This document shows, one piece after another, positions 9,272 through 17,896 of a stretch of DNA of 64,000 nt (the first letter of the stretch is position 1; each line of letters opens with the position of its first letter). The position numbers and the translations under genes were made by a program. The notes below the pieces were generated by a model. The model had not been told where the DNA came from. It saw only the letters and a list, made by a program, of their open reading frames with translations, and searched no databases. The DNA is from an uncultured Flavobacteriales bacterium (GTDB lineage: Bacteria; Bacteroidota; Bacteroidia; Flavobacteriales; BACL11). The stretch lies in NCBI GenBank assembly GCA_943788405.1, contig CALSQD010000001.1:372001-436000 (forward strand), read 5' to 3'.

Positions 9272-10508
9272 ATACACAGTTTTTCTTTTAGGTTTTTTAT
9301 TCAGTTTTTCAGCCTTTTCGCAAACTAAGGAAGAGCTTAAAAAACAAAAGTCGAGTATAGAAAAGGAGATTAGCTATACTACTGATTTGTTGAATAAAAC
9401 CAAGGCAAATAAAACTAAATCTTTGAGTTATTTAAAGGTGTTGGATAAGCAAATTAACAATAAAGAACGCCTGTTGCAAACTTTGAATATTGAGATTAGT
9501 TTATTGAATAAGCAGATTAAGAAAATTAAAAGATCCATTGTTAATACTGAGCAAGCTATTATTGCTGAACAGGAGAATTTGAAACTATTAAAAAGTGAAT
9601 ATGCAAAGATGATTTTTGCGTGTTTTAAAAAGAAGGGAACTCGTAATGATTTGATATTTATTATTTCTGCTGAGGATTTTAATCAGGCCTATAAGCGCAT
9701 AATTTATTTAAAACAATATGCTTCATTCCGTAAAAATCAAGTGGAAAAAATTGCTGAAAGTCAAAAGGAATTAGAGCGTAAAAAAATCAGTTTAGACACT
9801 CAAAAAAATCAACTTATTTTGGAATCATCATCTAAAAAGGAATTGGTTGGGGCTAAGAAAAATGAGTTAAATACAATTAGTGATACTAAGCAAGAAAAAC
9901 AAGAGTTAGTCAATAAATTAAGCAAGTCCGAAAGGCTATTCAAAAAACAGTTGAAGGACAAGCAAAAGCGTGCAAAAGCTTTGGAGGATGAAATCCGTAA
10001 GATAATTGAGGAGGAAATTAGAAAAGCAAGAGAGGAGGCTGAAAAGAAAAATAAAGGCTTTTCTTTAACTCCTGAGGCTATGGCTTTGTCGTCAGAGTTT
10101 AATAATAATAAAGGTAAATTACCTTGGCCATTAGCAAAGGGAGTAATTGTTCAGAGGTACGGAAAGCAAAAGCATGCTGTTTTTGCTGGTTTAGAAACTT
10201 TTAATAATGGTATTGATATTGCGACAGATAAAAACATGATAGTAAGAGCTATTTTTGACGGAACTGTTAGCAGAATATTTTTTATTAAAGGAGAAGGTAA
10301 GGCCATTTTAATGAATCATGGGGAATATTTTAGCGTGTATTCAGGGCTAAAAGAGGTAAGTGTAAAAGTGGGTGATAAACTGCTTGCTAAGGAGAAAGTA
10401 GGGCTTGTATTTACCCAAGAAATAGAAGATAAAACAGAATTACATTTTGAAATTTGGAAGGGATATGACAAGCAAGACCCATCTAAATGGTTATTTAAAG
10501 CCTATTAA
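9255..10508 (+). CDS. EnvC-like murein hydrolase activator (coiled coil plus degenerate LytM domain)
   Basis: Secreted protein of 417 residues. The start at 9255 (MLKWSKYTVF) gives a normal signal peptide ending FSQ; a start at 9207 would add 16 residues without purpose. Residues about 25-270 are charged coiled coil rich in Lys and Glu. Residues about 290-417 form a peptidase M23/LytM domain. The zinc site is broken: the H-x-G-x-D motif reads NNGID, with Asn317 for His. The H-x-H motif reads ELH, with Glu395 for the first His. This is the E. coli EnvC pattern, where the dead LytM domain activates cell-wall amidases at the septum. It closes a six-gene operon; tatA follows with its own promoter. 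Confidence 0.88.
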   Translation: MLKWSKYTVFLLGFLFSFSAFSQTKEELKKQKSSIEKEISYTTDLLNKTKANKTKSLSYLKVLDKQINNKERLLQTLNIEISLLNKQIKKIKRSIVNTEQAIIAEQENLKLLKSEYAKMIFACFKKKGTRNDLIFIISAEDFNQAYKRIIYLKQYASFRKNQVEKIAESQKELERKKISLDTQKNQLILESSSKKELVGAKKNELNTISDTKQEKQELVNKLSKSERLFKKQLKDKQKRAKALEDEIRKIIEEEIRKAREEAEKKNKGFSLTPEAMALSSEFNNNKGKLPWPLAKGVIVQRYGKQKHAVFAGLETFNNGIDIATDKNMIVRAIFDGTVSRIFFIKGEGKAILMNHGEYFSVYSGLKEVSVKVGDKLLAKEKVGLVFTQEIEDKTELHFEIWKGYDKQDPSKWLFKAY

Positions 10509-10519
10509 AACAAATTACC

Positions 10520-10527
10520 TAAATTTG
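10520..10527 (+). promoter_or_regulatory. -7 box (TAAATTTG) for tatA-gatA
   Basis: Exact TAnnTTTG match in the 44-nt gap after the EnvC-like gene, 25 nt before the tatA ATG at 10553. Confidence 0.6.
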
Positions 10528-10552
10528 TACACTCATTTTAACAATTAAAATT

Positions 10553-10732
10553 ATGACATCAGCAATATTATTAGGAATGATTGGCCCATGGCAAATTGTA
10601 CTTATTGTTTTGGTTTTTTTATTAATGTTTGGAGGTAAAAAAATTCCAGAATTAATGAAAGGACTTGGAAAGGGAATGAAAGAATTCAAGGATGCAACTA
10701 AAGACTTGAAAGAAGATAATAAAGAAGATTAA
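10553..10732 (+). CDS. tatA: Sec-independent translocase subunit TatA/TatE
   Basis: A 59-residue protein. The N-terminal hydrophobic helix (residues about 4-26, containing [16 protein letters not shown]) is followed by the hallmark hinge [20 protein letters not shown] and an acidic and basic charged tail ending DLKEDNKED. The phenylalanine-glycine hinge and amphipathic helix are diagnostic of TatA, which multimerises to open the pore for folded, twin-arginine-tagged proteins. The first helix starts at once, without the extended tail of TatB. tatC is not in the window. gatA begins 13 nt downstream, so both are probably transcribed from the promoter at 10520. Confidence 0.95.
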   Translation: MTSAILLGMIGPWQIVLIVLVFLLMFGGKKIPELMKGLGKGMKEFKDATKDLKEDNKED

Positions 10733-10745
10733 TACCTTTTAAAAA

Positions 10746-12170
10746 TTGACAATTTTCCGTTCCTTTAAACAGGTGCAATATGCACTGTCATCTGCCACTA
10801 CTAGTTGTGTAGAAATTACACAAAATTACCTTAATGCAATCAATGAAAATCAGCACTTAAATGCCTTTGTTGAGGTGTATACTGATGAGGCTAAGGCACA
10901 AGCTAAAGATGTAGATGAAAAGCTAAAAAATGGTACTGCAGGTAAATTAGCAGGAATGGTTATTGGTATTAAGGATAACCTTTGTTATCAAAATCATAAA
11001 GTATCTGCTTCCTCTAAAATTTTAGATGGTTTTGAATCCTTATTTAGTGCAACAGTAATTAAGCGATTATTAGCTGAAGATGCAATAATAATAGGTCGTT
11101 TAAATTGTGATGAATTTGCAATGGGATCTGCTAATGAAAATACAATTCATGGTACTGTAAAGAACCCAATTGATAATAATAGAGTCGCAGGCGGAAGTTC
11201 AGGAGGGTCGGCAGCAGCAGTTGCAGCAGGACTCTGTTTAGCGACTTTAGGAAGTGATACAGGAGGATCCATAAGGCAGCCAGCAGCATTTTGTGGTATT
11301 GTTGGGTTAAAACCTACTTACGCTCGTGTTTCTCGTTATGGATTAATCGCATATTCTTCTTCATTCGATCAAATAGGGCCACTCACAAATACTGTTGAAG
11401 ATGCAGCATTATTATTGGAAGTAATAGCTGGTGCTGATGATTTTGATAGTACCGTTTCTACAAGGAAAGTTGAAGAGTATCACAAAGTGAAATTAGATAA
11501 TAAGCCTAAGCGAATTGCTTATATTAAAGAATGTTTGGACAGCAAAGGTCTTGACCCTGAGATAAGGAAAACAATAGAAGTTAAAATTGAGGAACTGAAA
11601 GAGAAAGGTCATATTGTTGAACCTATTTCTTTCCCATATTTGGATTATTTAGTACCAACTTACTATGTAATTACAACAGCTGAGGCATCTTCTAATTTGG
11701 CTAGATTTGATGGTATGCATTATGGGTATAGGAGTGAAAATATTACTGATTTGGAAAGCACTTATATCAATAGCCGTACAGAAGGTTTCGGTGAGGAAGT
11801 AAAAAGAAGAATTATGTTGGGTACTTTTGTGTTAAGTGCAGGGTATCATGATGCCTACTTTACAAAAGCACAAAAAATAAGACGCCTAATACAAGATAAA
11901 ACCAATGAGATGTTTGAGAATTATGACTTTGTAATTTCTCCTACAACACCTCATACCCCTTTTGAAATAGGAAAAAAACATACTGATCCAACTGTTATGT
12001 ATTTAGAAGATATATTTACGGTACAAGCAAATCTTTCTGGTAATCCGGCAATTTCAATTCCTTTAGCTAAGCATTCTAATGGACTTTCAATAGGACTACA
12101 TTTAATGGCTGATCATTTTAAGGAGGCTGATTTATTAGCTTTTTCAAAGGATATTCACTTAGCAGGATAA
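10746..12170 (+). CDS. gatA: Asp-tRNA(Asn)/Glu-tRNA(Gln) amidotransferase subunit A
   Basis: Glutaminase subunit of the GatCAB amidotransferase (474 residues). It releases ammonia from glutamine, which GatB uses to convert misacylated Glu-tRNA(Gln) or Asp-tRNA(Asn). The amidase Ser-cisSer-Lys triad is complete: Lys76 (GIKDN), Ser151 (GGSSGGS) and Ser175 (DTGGS). The best start is a TTG at 10746 giving MTIFRSFKQVQYAL, which fits Bacteroidota GatA N-termini; no nearby ATG does. gatB and gatC are not in the window. Because asnS is present at 23 kb, the enzyme may serve mainly Gln-tRNA or be partly redundant; that is inference. Confidence 0.94.
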   Translation: MTIFRSFKQVQYALSSATTSCVEITQNYLNAINENQHLNAFVEVYTDEAKAQAKDVDEKLKNGTAGKLAGMVIGIKDNLCYQNHKVSASSKILDGFESLFSATVIKRLLAEDAIIIGRLNCDEFAMGSANENTIHGTVKNPIDNNRVAGGSSGGSAAAVAAGLCLATLGSDTGGSIRQPAAFCGIVGLKPTYARVSRYGLIAYSSSFDQIGPLTNTVEDAALLLEVIAGADDFDSTVSTRKVEEYHKVKLDNKPKRIAYIKECLDSKGLDPEIRKTIEVKIEELKEKGHIVEPISFPYLDYLVPTYYVITTAEASSNLARFDGMHYGYRSENITDLESTYINSRTEGFGEEVKRRIMLGTFVLSAGYHDAYFTKAQKIRRLIQDKTNEMFENYDFVISPTTPHTPFEIGKKHTDPTVMYLEDIFTVQANLSGNPAISIPLAKHSNGLSIGLHLMADHFKEADLLAFSKDIHLAG

Positions 12171-12174
12171 TTGC

Positions 12175-12182
12175 TATATTTG
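12175..12182 (+). promoter_or_regulatory. -7 box (TATATTTG) 4 nt before the DUF3108 gene
   Basis: Exact TAnnTTTG match ending 4 nt before the ATG at 12187. If transcription starts 5-7 nt after the box, the mRNA begins at or next to the start codon. Confidence 0.65.
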
Positions 12183-12186
12183 TGTT

Positions 12187-12942
12187 ATGAGATTATTCAT
12201 TTTCATAACCTTATTTTTCAGTTCAATTCCCCTTATTTCACAAACTAATTTACCGTATAAAGTAGGTGAGTATGCTGCATATAAAGTGTCTTTTGGTCCA
12301 ATTTGGGTAGGTTATGCTGATTTAGAAATAACTGAGATCAAAACTATAAATCACAAGCCTAGTTTTCATATTATTGGTAAAGGAAAAACAGCTCCTTTTT
12401 TTGATTGGTTTTTTAAGGTTAGAGATGTTTATGAAACCTTTATTGATACAACTACCCTACTCCCAATTGAGTTTAAAAGAGATGTTAATGAAGGAGGGCA
12501 TTTAATTAATCAGCACTATAGTTTTAATCACTTAGATAGTATTGTTAGGACACAAGATAGCAATTTCTATATCCTTCCAAATAGTCAAGATATGCTCTCT
12601 GCATTGTTTTACGCAAGAACCTTTAAAAAAGACAGGATACTTAATAAAAAATCATTTTATGTTCCAATTTTTATGGATGATGAAAATTATTATTTGGAAA
12701 TAAAATATCTACAAAATGAAATTTTAGAAACAAAATGGGGTAAAATTAATTGCATGACTTTCCAGCCAAAAATGCAAGAAGGTAGAGTGTTTGAAGATGG
12801 AGAAGAAATGAAAATATGGATTTCGGACGATCATAATCATTTGTTACTTAAGGTTGAAACTAAAATATGGACAGGTACGATAAAAGCAGTATTAGATGAT
12901 TATAAAGAATTGAAATATCCATTGTCAATAATTGGAGAATAA
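12187..12942 (+). CDS. DUF3108 domain-containing exported protein
   Basis: Protein of 251 residues with a signal peptide (hydrophobic residues 3-17, cleavage near LISQ). The mature region begins NLPYKVGEYAAYKVSFGPIWVGYADLEI, the typical opening of DUF3108 proteins, which are predicted beta-rich periplasmic proteins of unknown function. It ends with the D-D-H-N-H-L-L-L-K-V-E segment common in the family. It has its own promoter 4 nt upstream and is followed at 39 nt by an M23 peptidase gene, so a link to cell-wall metabolism is possible but not shown. Confidence 0.85.
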   Translation: MRLFIFITLFFSSIPLISQTNLPYKVGEYAAYKVSFGPIWVGYADLEITEIKTINHKPSFHIIGKGKTAPFFDWFFKVRDVYETFIDTTTLLPIEFKRDVNEGGHLINQHYSFNHLDSIVRTQDSNFYILPNSQDMLSALFYARTFKKDRILNKKSFYVPIFMDDENYYLEIKYLQNEILETKWGKINCMTFQPKMQEGRVFEDGEEMKIWISDDHNHLLLKVETKIWTGTIKAVLDDYKELKYPLSIIGE

Positions 12943-12969
12943 TTATCATTACAGAATAATTTAAAGAAG

Positions 12970-12977
12970 TAAATTAG
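12970..12977 (+). promoter_or_regulatory. Probable -7 box (TAAATTAG) 4 nt before the M23 peptidase gene
   Basis: One mismatch to TAnnTTTG (T to A at the seventh base), placed exactly 4 nt before the ATG at 12982, the same spacing as several exact boxes in this window. Confidence 0.4.
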
Positions 12978-12981
12978 CGGT

Positions 12982-14199
12982 ATGAAAAAATGGTTTGGAA
13001 TACTAGTAATGGGTACAGCATTACTATTTATGTTGTCTAACATAAACACAGAAAAAACAGAAGTAGTTGTTGAGGAGATTGAAGAAATAGTTGAGCCTGC
13101 TTACGAATATGATATTTTGGTCGATTCCTTTCAGGTTACAAAAGGGCTTGTAAAAAGTGGACAAACCATGGGAGAGATTCTTTATTTAAATCATATCGAT
13201 CATCCTGAGATTAATAAAATAGTTCAAAAATCAAAAGGGATATTTGATGTAAGGCGTGTAAATGCTGGAAAAAAATATACAGTTATTTGCGCTACTGATT
13301 CAACCGAAAAAGCACAATACTTTATCTATGAAATTGATGCAACTAACTATGTTGTTTTTGATTTAAGAAATGAAATTGAAGTTTATAAAGGAAAAAAGCC
13401 AGTTACAGTAAAGTTAAAAACAGCTTCAGGAACTATAAATTCATCTTTATGGATGACAATGGAGGAGCAAAAACTAAGCCCTAAATTAACAGCTGAACTA
13501 TCAACAATTTATGCTTGGACAATTGACTTTTTTAAGATTCAAAAAGGAGATGGTTTTAGAGTATATTATGAGGACAAATATATTGATGGAAACTATATTG
13601 GAATAGGTAGAATTTTAGCGGCAGAATTTACGCATAAAGGACAAGATTTTTATTCGTTCTATTACAAAGAAAATGAGAATTTTGGAGACTATTATGATGA
13701 AGAAGGTAAAACATTGAGAAAAGCATTTTTAATGGCTCCAGTGGATTATAAGCGTATCTCCTCCCGTTATAGTAAAAGAAGAAAACACCCTGTAACAGGA
13801 AGGTGGAAAGGGCATTTTGGAACGGATTATGCAGCTGAGAGCGGTACTCCTATTTGGTCCACAGCAAACGGAACAATTATTGCAGCAACCTACACCAAGA
13901 ATAATGGAAACTATGTAAAGGTAAGGCATAATGGAACCTACACAACACAGTACTTGCATATGTCCAAAATAAAACCTGGGATACGAAAAGGCGTATATGT
14001 AAAGCAAGGGGATATTATCGGTTATGTTGGGAGTACTGGTTTGGCAACTGGCCCTCATGTTTGTTATCGTTTTTGGAAAGATGGAAAGCAAGTTGATCCT
14101 TTTAAACAAAAATTACCTCCTGGCGACCCTATTAAAAATGAAAATAGGGAATCTTATATGTTGGCAAAAGATAGTTTAATGCAAATTCTGATGAATTAA
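12982..14199 (+). CDS. Peptidase M23 (LytM-type) with N-terminal membrane anchor or signal
   Basis: Protein of 405 residues predicted to cut peptidoglycan cross-links. An N-terminal hydrophobic segment (residues 4-19) is a signal or anchor, followed by an acidic linker (residues 24-39). The middle (about 45-240) resembles the LysM/OapA-like region that precedes M23 domains in DD-endopeptidases. The catalytic domain (about 255-380) has GHFGTDYAA (His278, Asp282), YLHM (His326) and GPHVC (His359, Cys361). The last canonical zinc ligand, the second His of H-x-H, is replaced by Cys361, which can still bind zinc, so activity is plausible. The next gene begins 7 nt downstream. Confidence 0.9.
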   Translation: MKKWFGILVMGTALLFMLSNINTEKTEVVVEEIEEIVEPAYEYDILVDSFQVTKGLVKSGQTMGEILYLNHIDHPEINKIVQKSKGIFDVRRVNAGKKYTVICATDSTEKAQYFIYEIDATNYVVFDLRNEIEVYKGKKPVTVKLKTASGTINSSLWMTMEEQKLSPKLTAELSTIYAWTIDFFKIQKGDGFRVYYEDKYIDGNYIGIGRILAAEFTHKGQDFYSFYYKENENFGDYYDEEGKTLRKAFLMAPVDYKRISSRYSKRRKHPVTGRWKGHFGTDYAAESGTPIWSTANGTIIAATYTKNNGNYVKVRHNGTYTTQYLHMSKIKPGIRKGVYVKQGDIIGYVGSTGLATGPHVCYRFWKDGKQVDPFKQKLPPGDPIKNENRESYMLAKDSLMQILMN

Positions 14200-14206
14200 A
14201 AATGTA

Positions 14207-17200
14207 ATGACACCTAAAGAAAGCATATTAAAGCAGTTATTTAGTACAGTCTTTGTTATGTTCTTTTTTTTGGCAAATGGGCAAAATCCTTTTATTGAAA
14301 ATAAAGGACAATTTCCAAAAGCTGTCTTTTCTAAAACCAATCTTCCTTCTGGCGCTTTGTTTATAGAGCAGGCAAAACTCATATATGCTTTTTATGATGG
14401 TAGGCAGTTGGAATATATCCATGATGGAATAGCAACTAATAACCGTGTAGATGCACATGCTTATTCGGTATCATTTTTAAATACAAATTCAGAAATTACT
14501 ACCACCCTTGAAGGTGAAAGTAAATTTTTTGAGAATTATTATCTAGGCAATAAATCAGCTTGGGCTTCAAAAGTGAAGTCATATAAAACGCAAATTCAAA
14601 AAAACATTTATGAAGGTGTTGATTTGTATTTTTATGTGAATGAAGATAAGTTAAAGTACGAATTACATCTTGCCAAAAACAGTGATGAAAAAGCCATTAA
14701 ATTGCGTTATGAAGGAGTAAGTAATATTAGGATTGATGATGGAAATTTACACCTAAAAACATCTGTAAATAGCATTATGGAGTATCATCCTTATGCGTAT
14801 CAAATTATTGATGGAATTGAAGTTGAGGTAGTGTGTAACTATAAGTTAAAAAGGAATATTCTTTCCTTTGATTTCCCCAATAATTACAATAGAAATTATC
14901 CTTTAGTGATTGATCCTATTTTGGAATTCTCTACTTATTCCGGTTCAACAAGCGATAATTTTGGGTACACAGCCACTTATGATGATTTTGGTTTTCTGTA
15001 TAGTGGCAGCACTTCTTTTGGTGTTGGCTATCCTACAGCTACAGGAGCATATCAGATAAATTATGCCAATGCTGCTGGAGGTACAGATGTTGCAATAACA
15101 AAATATGATACTAGCGGAACAACACGAATTTATTCTACCTATTTAGGCGGAACAAAAGATGAATTACCCCATAGTATGATTGTGAATAGTGCAGATGAAT
15201 TATTTATATTTGGTACTACTGGTTCGGCTGATTTTCCAACTACTTTATCAGCTTATCAAACCATTTTTAAAGGCGGTCCATCTTTTGCTCCTTCAGGTAT
15301 TGGTGTTGGCTTCCCTAATGGTTCGGATATTTTTGTTTCAAGGTTAAGTACTAATGGAGGAAACTTATTAGCATCCACTTTTATTGGGGGTACGGATAAT
15401 GATGGGTTGAATACGGCCACTAGGTTAAAATTCAATTATGCTGATGAGGTAAGAGGAGAAATTGATATTGATAAGAACAATAATATTTACATTGCTACTT
15501 GTACTCAATCTTCTGATTTTCCGATTACGACTAGCTTCCAAACAACAAATAATGGAGGGCAAGAAGGCTGTATAGTTAAAATGGATAATCAGCTTACTTC
15601 TATTATTTGGAGTTCCTATTTAGGGGGTAGTGCTGATGATGGAATTTACTCTTTAGCTTTGGATGATGATGATAATATTTATGTAACAGGAGGAACTACA
15701 TCAGCTGATTTCCCTACATCCGCTAATTCTTATCAATCTGTTCATCAGGATTCAGTAAGAGCAGATGCATTTATCAGCTTAATTAGTTCAGATGGAGCAC
15801 AAATCCTTTCGTCCTCTTATTATGGAACTGAACAATACGATCAATCTTATTTTGTAGAGGTTGGAAGTACGGATGCAGTTTATTTATTTGGGCAAACCAA
15901 AGCAAGTGCTTTAGCTTTAGTACATAATGCGACTTATTTTGAAAGTGGAGCAGGACAGTTTATTGCAGTATTTACTCCTGATTTGGATAGTATTTTGAGA
16001 GCAACAGTTGTAGGTACAGGAAAAGGAACGCCTGATATCTCCCCTACTGCTTTTTTGGTTGATGTTTGCGATAAGATTTATCTTTCTGGTTGGGGCTCTA
16101 ATTTAGGAGGACCATTATCAACCCTTAATTTACCAGTAAGCACAAATGCTTTTCAAGGTGCAACTGATGGAAATGACTTTTACTTAATGGTGCTTGATGA
16201 TGCTTTAAGTAGCATGGTTTATGCTACTTATTTTGGAGGAACTCAAAGCAATGAACATGTTGATGGAGGGACAAGTCGCTTTGATAAAAAAGGAATTATT
16301 TATCAATCTGTTTGTGCAGGTTGTGGTGGTAATTCTGACTTCCCTATAGAGCCAAATCCAGGTGCAGTTTCAGTAACGAATAATAGTACTAATTGCAATA
16401 ATGGGGTATTCAAATTCAACTTTGATTTCCCTATGGTTATTGCTGATTTTAATGCGGATTGGGTAGGTTGTGATACCAATGTTAGTTTTCAGAATTTAAG
16501 TAGTTCTAATTCACCTATTACTTATCATTGGGATTTTGGTGATGCTACAACTTCTAACTTGGAACATCCAACACATAATTATAACCAAGCAGGGAATTAT
16601 ACGGTTACCTTAATTGCAAATGCTCCTGGTGCGTGTAATGTTTCGGATACCATCACTAAGCAAGTGTATATACTTGCCAACTCATCTGATACAATTGCAA
16701 GTATTGTAAAATGTGAAGAGGATCAAGTTCAAATTGGCTTGCTTCCAGTAAATGACCCAACCATTACTTATTTTTGGTTTCCTTCTTCTAATTTAAGCAG
16801 TGCAAATGTTTCTAATCCTTTTTGTAGTTCTCCTATTAGTATTAATTATCAATTACTAATATCTAACGGAAGTTGTACCGATACTTTGTTGCAACAAATA
16901 GTAGTTCCTGATTTTTTACTAGATGCAGGTGAGGATACTTCCTATTGTAATATTCCTATAAAACTATTTGCAAATTATAGTGGAGCTTCTTCAGTGCTTT
17001 GGTCTTCTAATGCTAGTTTTACGGATACATTAAGCCTTACGGATAGCTTAACAGTTGCTAGTGTAGCTGTATTTTATGTAAAGGTTACTGATGGTTTCTG
17101 TGAGCAAGTGGATAGTGTTGAGGTGAAAATGGAAAGCATAAATATAAATCTGATTGGAGATTTAGCGCTTTGTAAAGGGGATAGTGTTTTCTTAAAAGTA

Positions 17201-17896
17201 AATAACTTGCACCCTAGTGTTCCTTTAATTTCTTATGCTTGGAATCCTTTTGATGTCATCTATGCTGCTGATTCAGCAAGTATTTATGATTATACCGATA
17301 CCTCTGCTTGGTATTCTGTTGAGGTAGTAAATACGGATGGCTGTATAATGAAGGATTCAGTATTGGTCAATATTTACGATAATCCAATTTTGGATTCTTT
17401 GTGGTTGGATGAGGATACAATTTTTAGGGGAGAAACCACTTATTTGAATATTGAAACATCCGATAATTTTACTTGGATAACACTTTCCTCAACAGCAAAT
17501 AGAGTAGCAATTAGTCCAATTCAAGATGAGTGCTATGTTGCTGAGGTATATAATATTCACGCTTGTATTGTTCGGGACAGCATCTGTATTGAGGTGTTGG
17601 ATGTGTTTTGTAATGAAGACAGTATTGTTGTTCCCACTGCATTTAGTCCGAATGAAGATGCCGTAAATGACACTTATTTTATTGAGAATATTGCAGATAT
17701 AGTTACTAATTTTAAGTTAGAAATATTTAATCGTATGGGGCAAAAGGTATTTTCAACAACTGATATATCTAATAAATGGGATGGTACTTATCTTGGAAAA
17801 AAACTTAACCCTCAAGTATTTGATTTTTACTTGGAACTGAAATGCATTGGCGATAAAACACTTTTCAAAAAAGGAAATATTACCCTCATCAGATGA
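14207..17896 (+). CDS. Large T9SS type-B sorted surface protein (SBBP-like propeller, PKD domain, gliding-motility C-terminal domain)
   Basis: Exported protein of 1229 residues. The signal peptide covers about residues 8-26, ending ANGQ. A conserved N-terminal region (NPFIENKGQFPKAVFS) is followed by propeller-type repeats from about 240 to 720, with recurring motifs such as YLGG-S-A-D-D-G and D-x-N-N-N-I-Y. A PKD domain with YHWDFGDATTS lies near residue 775. Two or three Ig-like segments follow. The end (about 1140-1229) is the gliding-motility-associated type-B domain: VPTAFSPNEDAVNDTYF, then FNRMGQKVF and KWDGTY. Such proteins cross the outer membrane by T9SS and often act as adhesins. 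It overlaps the PorP/SprF gene by 4 nt, the usual partner for type-B substrates. Confidence 0.9.
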   Translation: MTPKESILKQLFSTVFVMFFFLANGQNPFIENKGQFPKAVFSKTNLPSGALFIEQAKLIYAFYDGRQLEYIHDGIATNNRVDAHAYSVSFLNTNSEITTTLEGESKFFENYYLGNKSAWASKVKSYKTQIQKNIYEGVDLYFYVNEDKLKYELHLAKNSDEKAIKLRYEGVSNIRIDDGNLHLKTSVNSIMEYHPYAYQIIDGIEVEVVCNYKLKRNILSFDFPNNYNRNYPLVIDPILEFSTYSGSTSDNFGYTATYDDFGFLYSGSTSFGVGYPTATGAYQINYANAAGGTDVAITKYDTSGTTRIYSTYLGGTKDELPHSMIVNSADELFIFGTTGSADFPTTLSAYQTIFKGGPSFAPSGIGVGFPNGSDIFVSRLSTNGGNLLASTFIGGTDNDGLNTATRLKFNYADEVRGEIDIDKNNNIYIATCTQSSDFPITTSFQTTNNGGQEGCIVKMDNQLTSIIWSSYLGGSADDGIYSLALDDDDNIYVTGGTTSADFPTSANSYQSVHQDSVRADAFISLISSDGAQILSSSYYGTEQYDQSYFVEVGSTDAVYLFGQTKASALALVHNATYFESGAGQFIAVFTPDLDSILRATVVGTGKGTPDISPTAFLVDVCDKIYLSGWGSNLGGPLSTLNLPVSTNAFQGATDGNDFYLMVLDDALSSMVYATYFGGTQSNEHVDGGTSRFDKKGIIYQSVCAGCGGNSDFPIEPNPGAVSVTNNSTNCNNGVFKFNFDFPMVIADFNADWVGCDTNVSFQNLSSSNSPITYHWDFGDATTSNLEHPTHNYNQAGNYTVTLIANAPGACNVSDTITKQVYILANSSDTIASIVKCEEDQVQIGLLPVNDPTITYFWFPSSNLSSANVSNPFCSSPISINYQLLISNGSCTDTLLQQIVVPDFLLDAGEDTSYCNIPIKLFANYSGASSVLWSSNASFTDTLSLTDSLTVASVAVFYVKVTDGFCEQVDSVEVKMESININLIGDLALCKGDSVFLKVNNLHPSVPLISYAWNPFDVIYAADSASIYDYTDTSAWYSVEVVNTDGCIMKDSVLVNIYDNPILDSLWLDEDTIFRGETTYLNIETSDNFTWITLSSTANRVAISPIQDECYVAEVYNIHACIVRDSICIEVLDVFCNEDSIVVPTAFSPNEDAVNDTYFIENIADIVTNFKLEIFNRMGQKVFSTTDISNKWDGTYLGKKLNPQVFDFYLELKCIGDKTLFKKGNITLIR

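Noticed and set aside
13729-14109. Minus-strand frame of 126 codons over the M23 peptidase gene
   Set aside because: Cysteine- and Tyr-rich translation of the opposite strand of a catalytic domain with clear motifs; not a gene.
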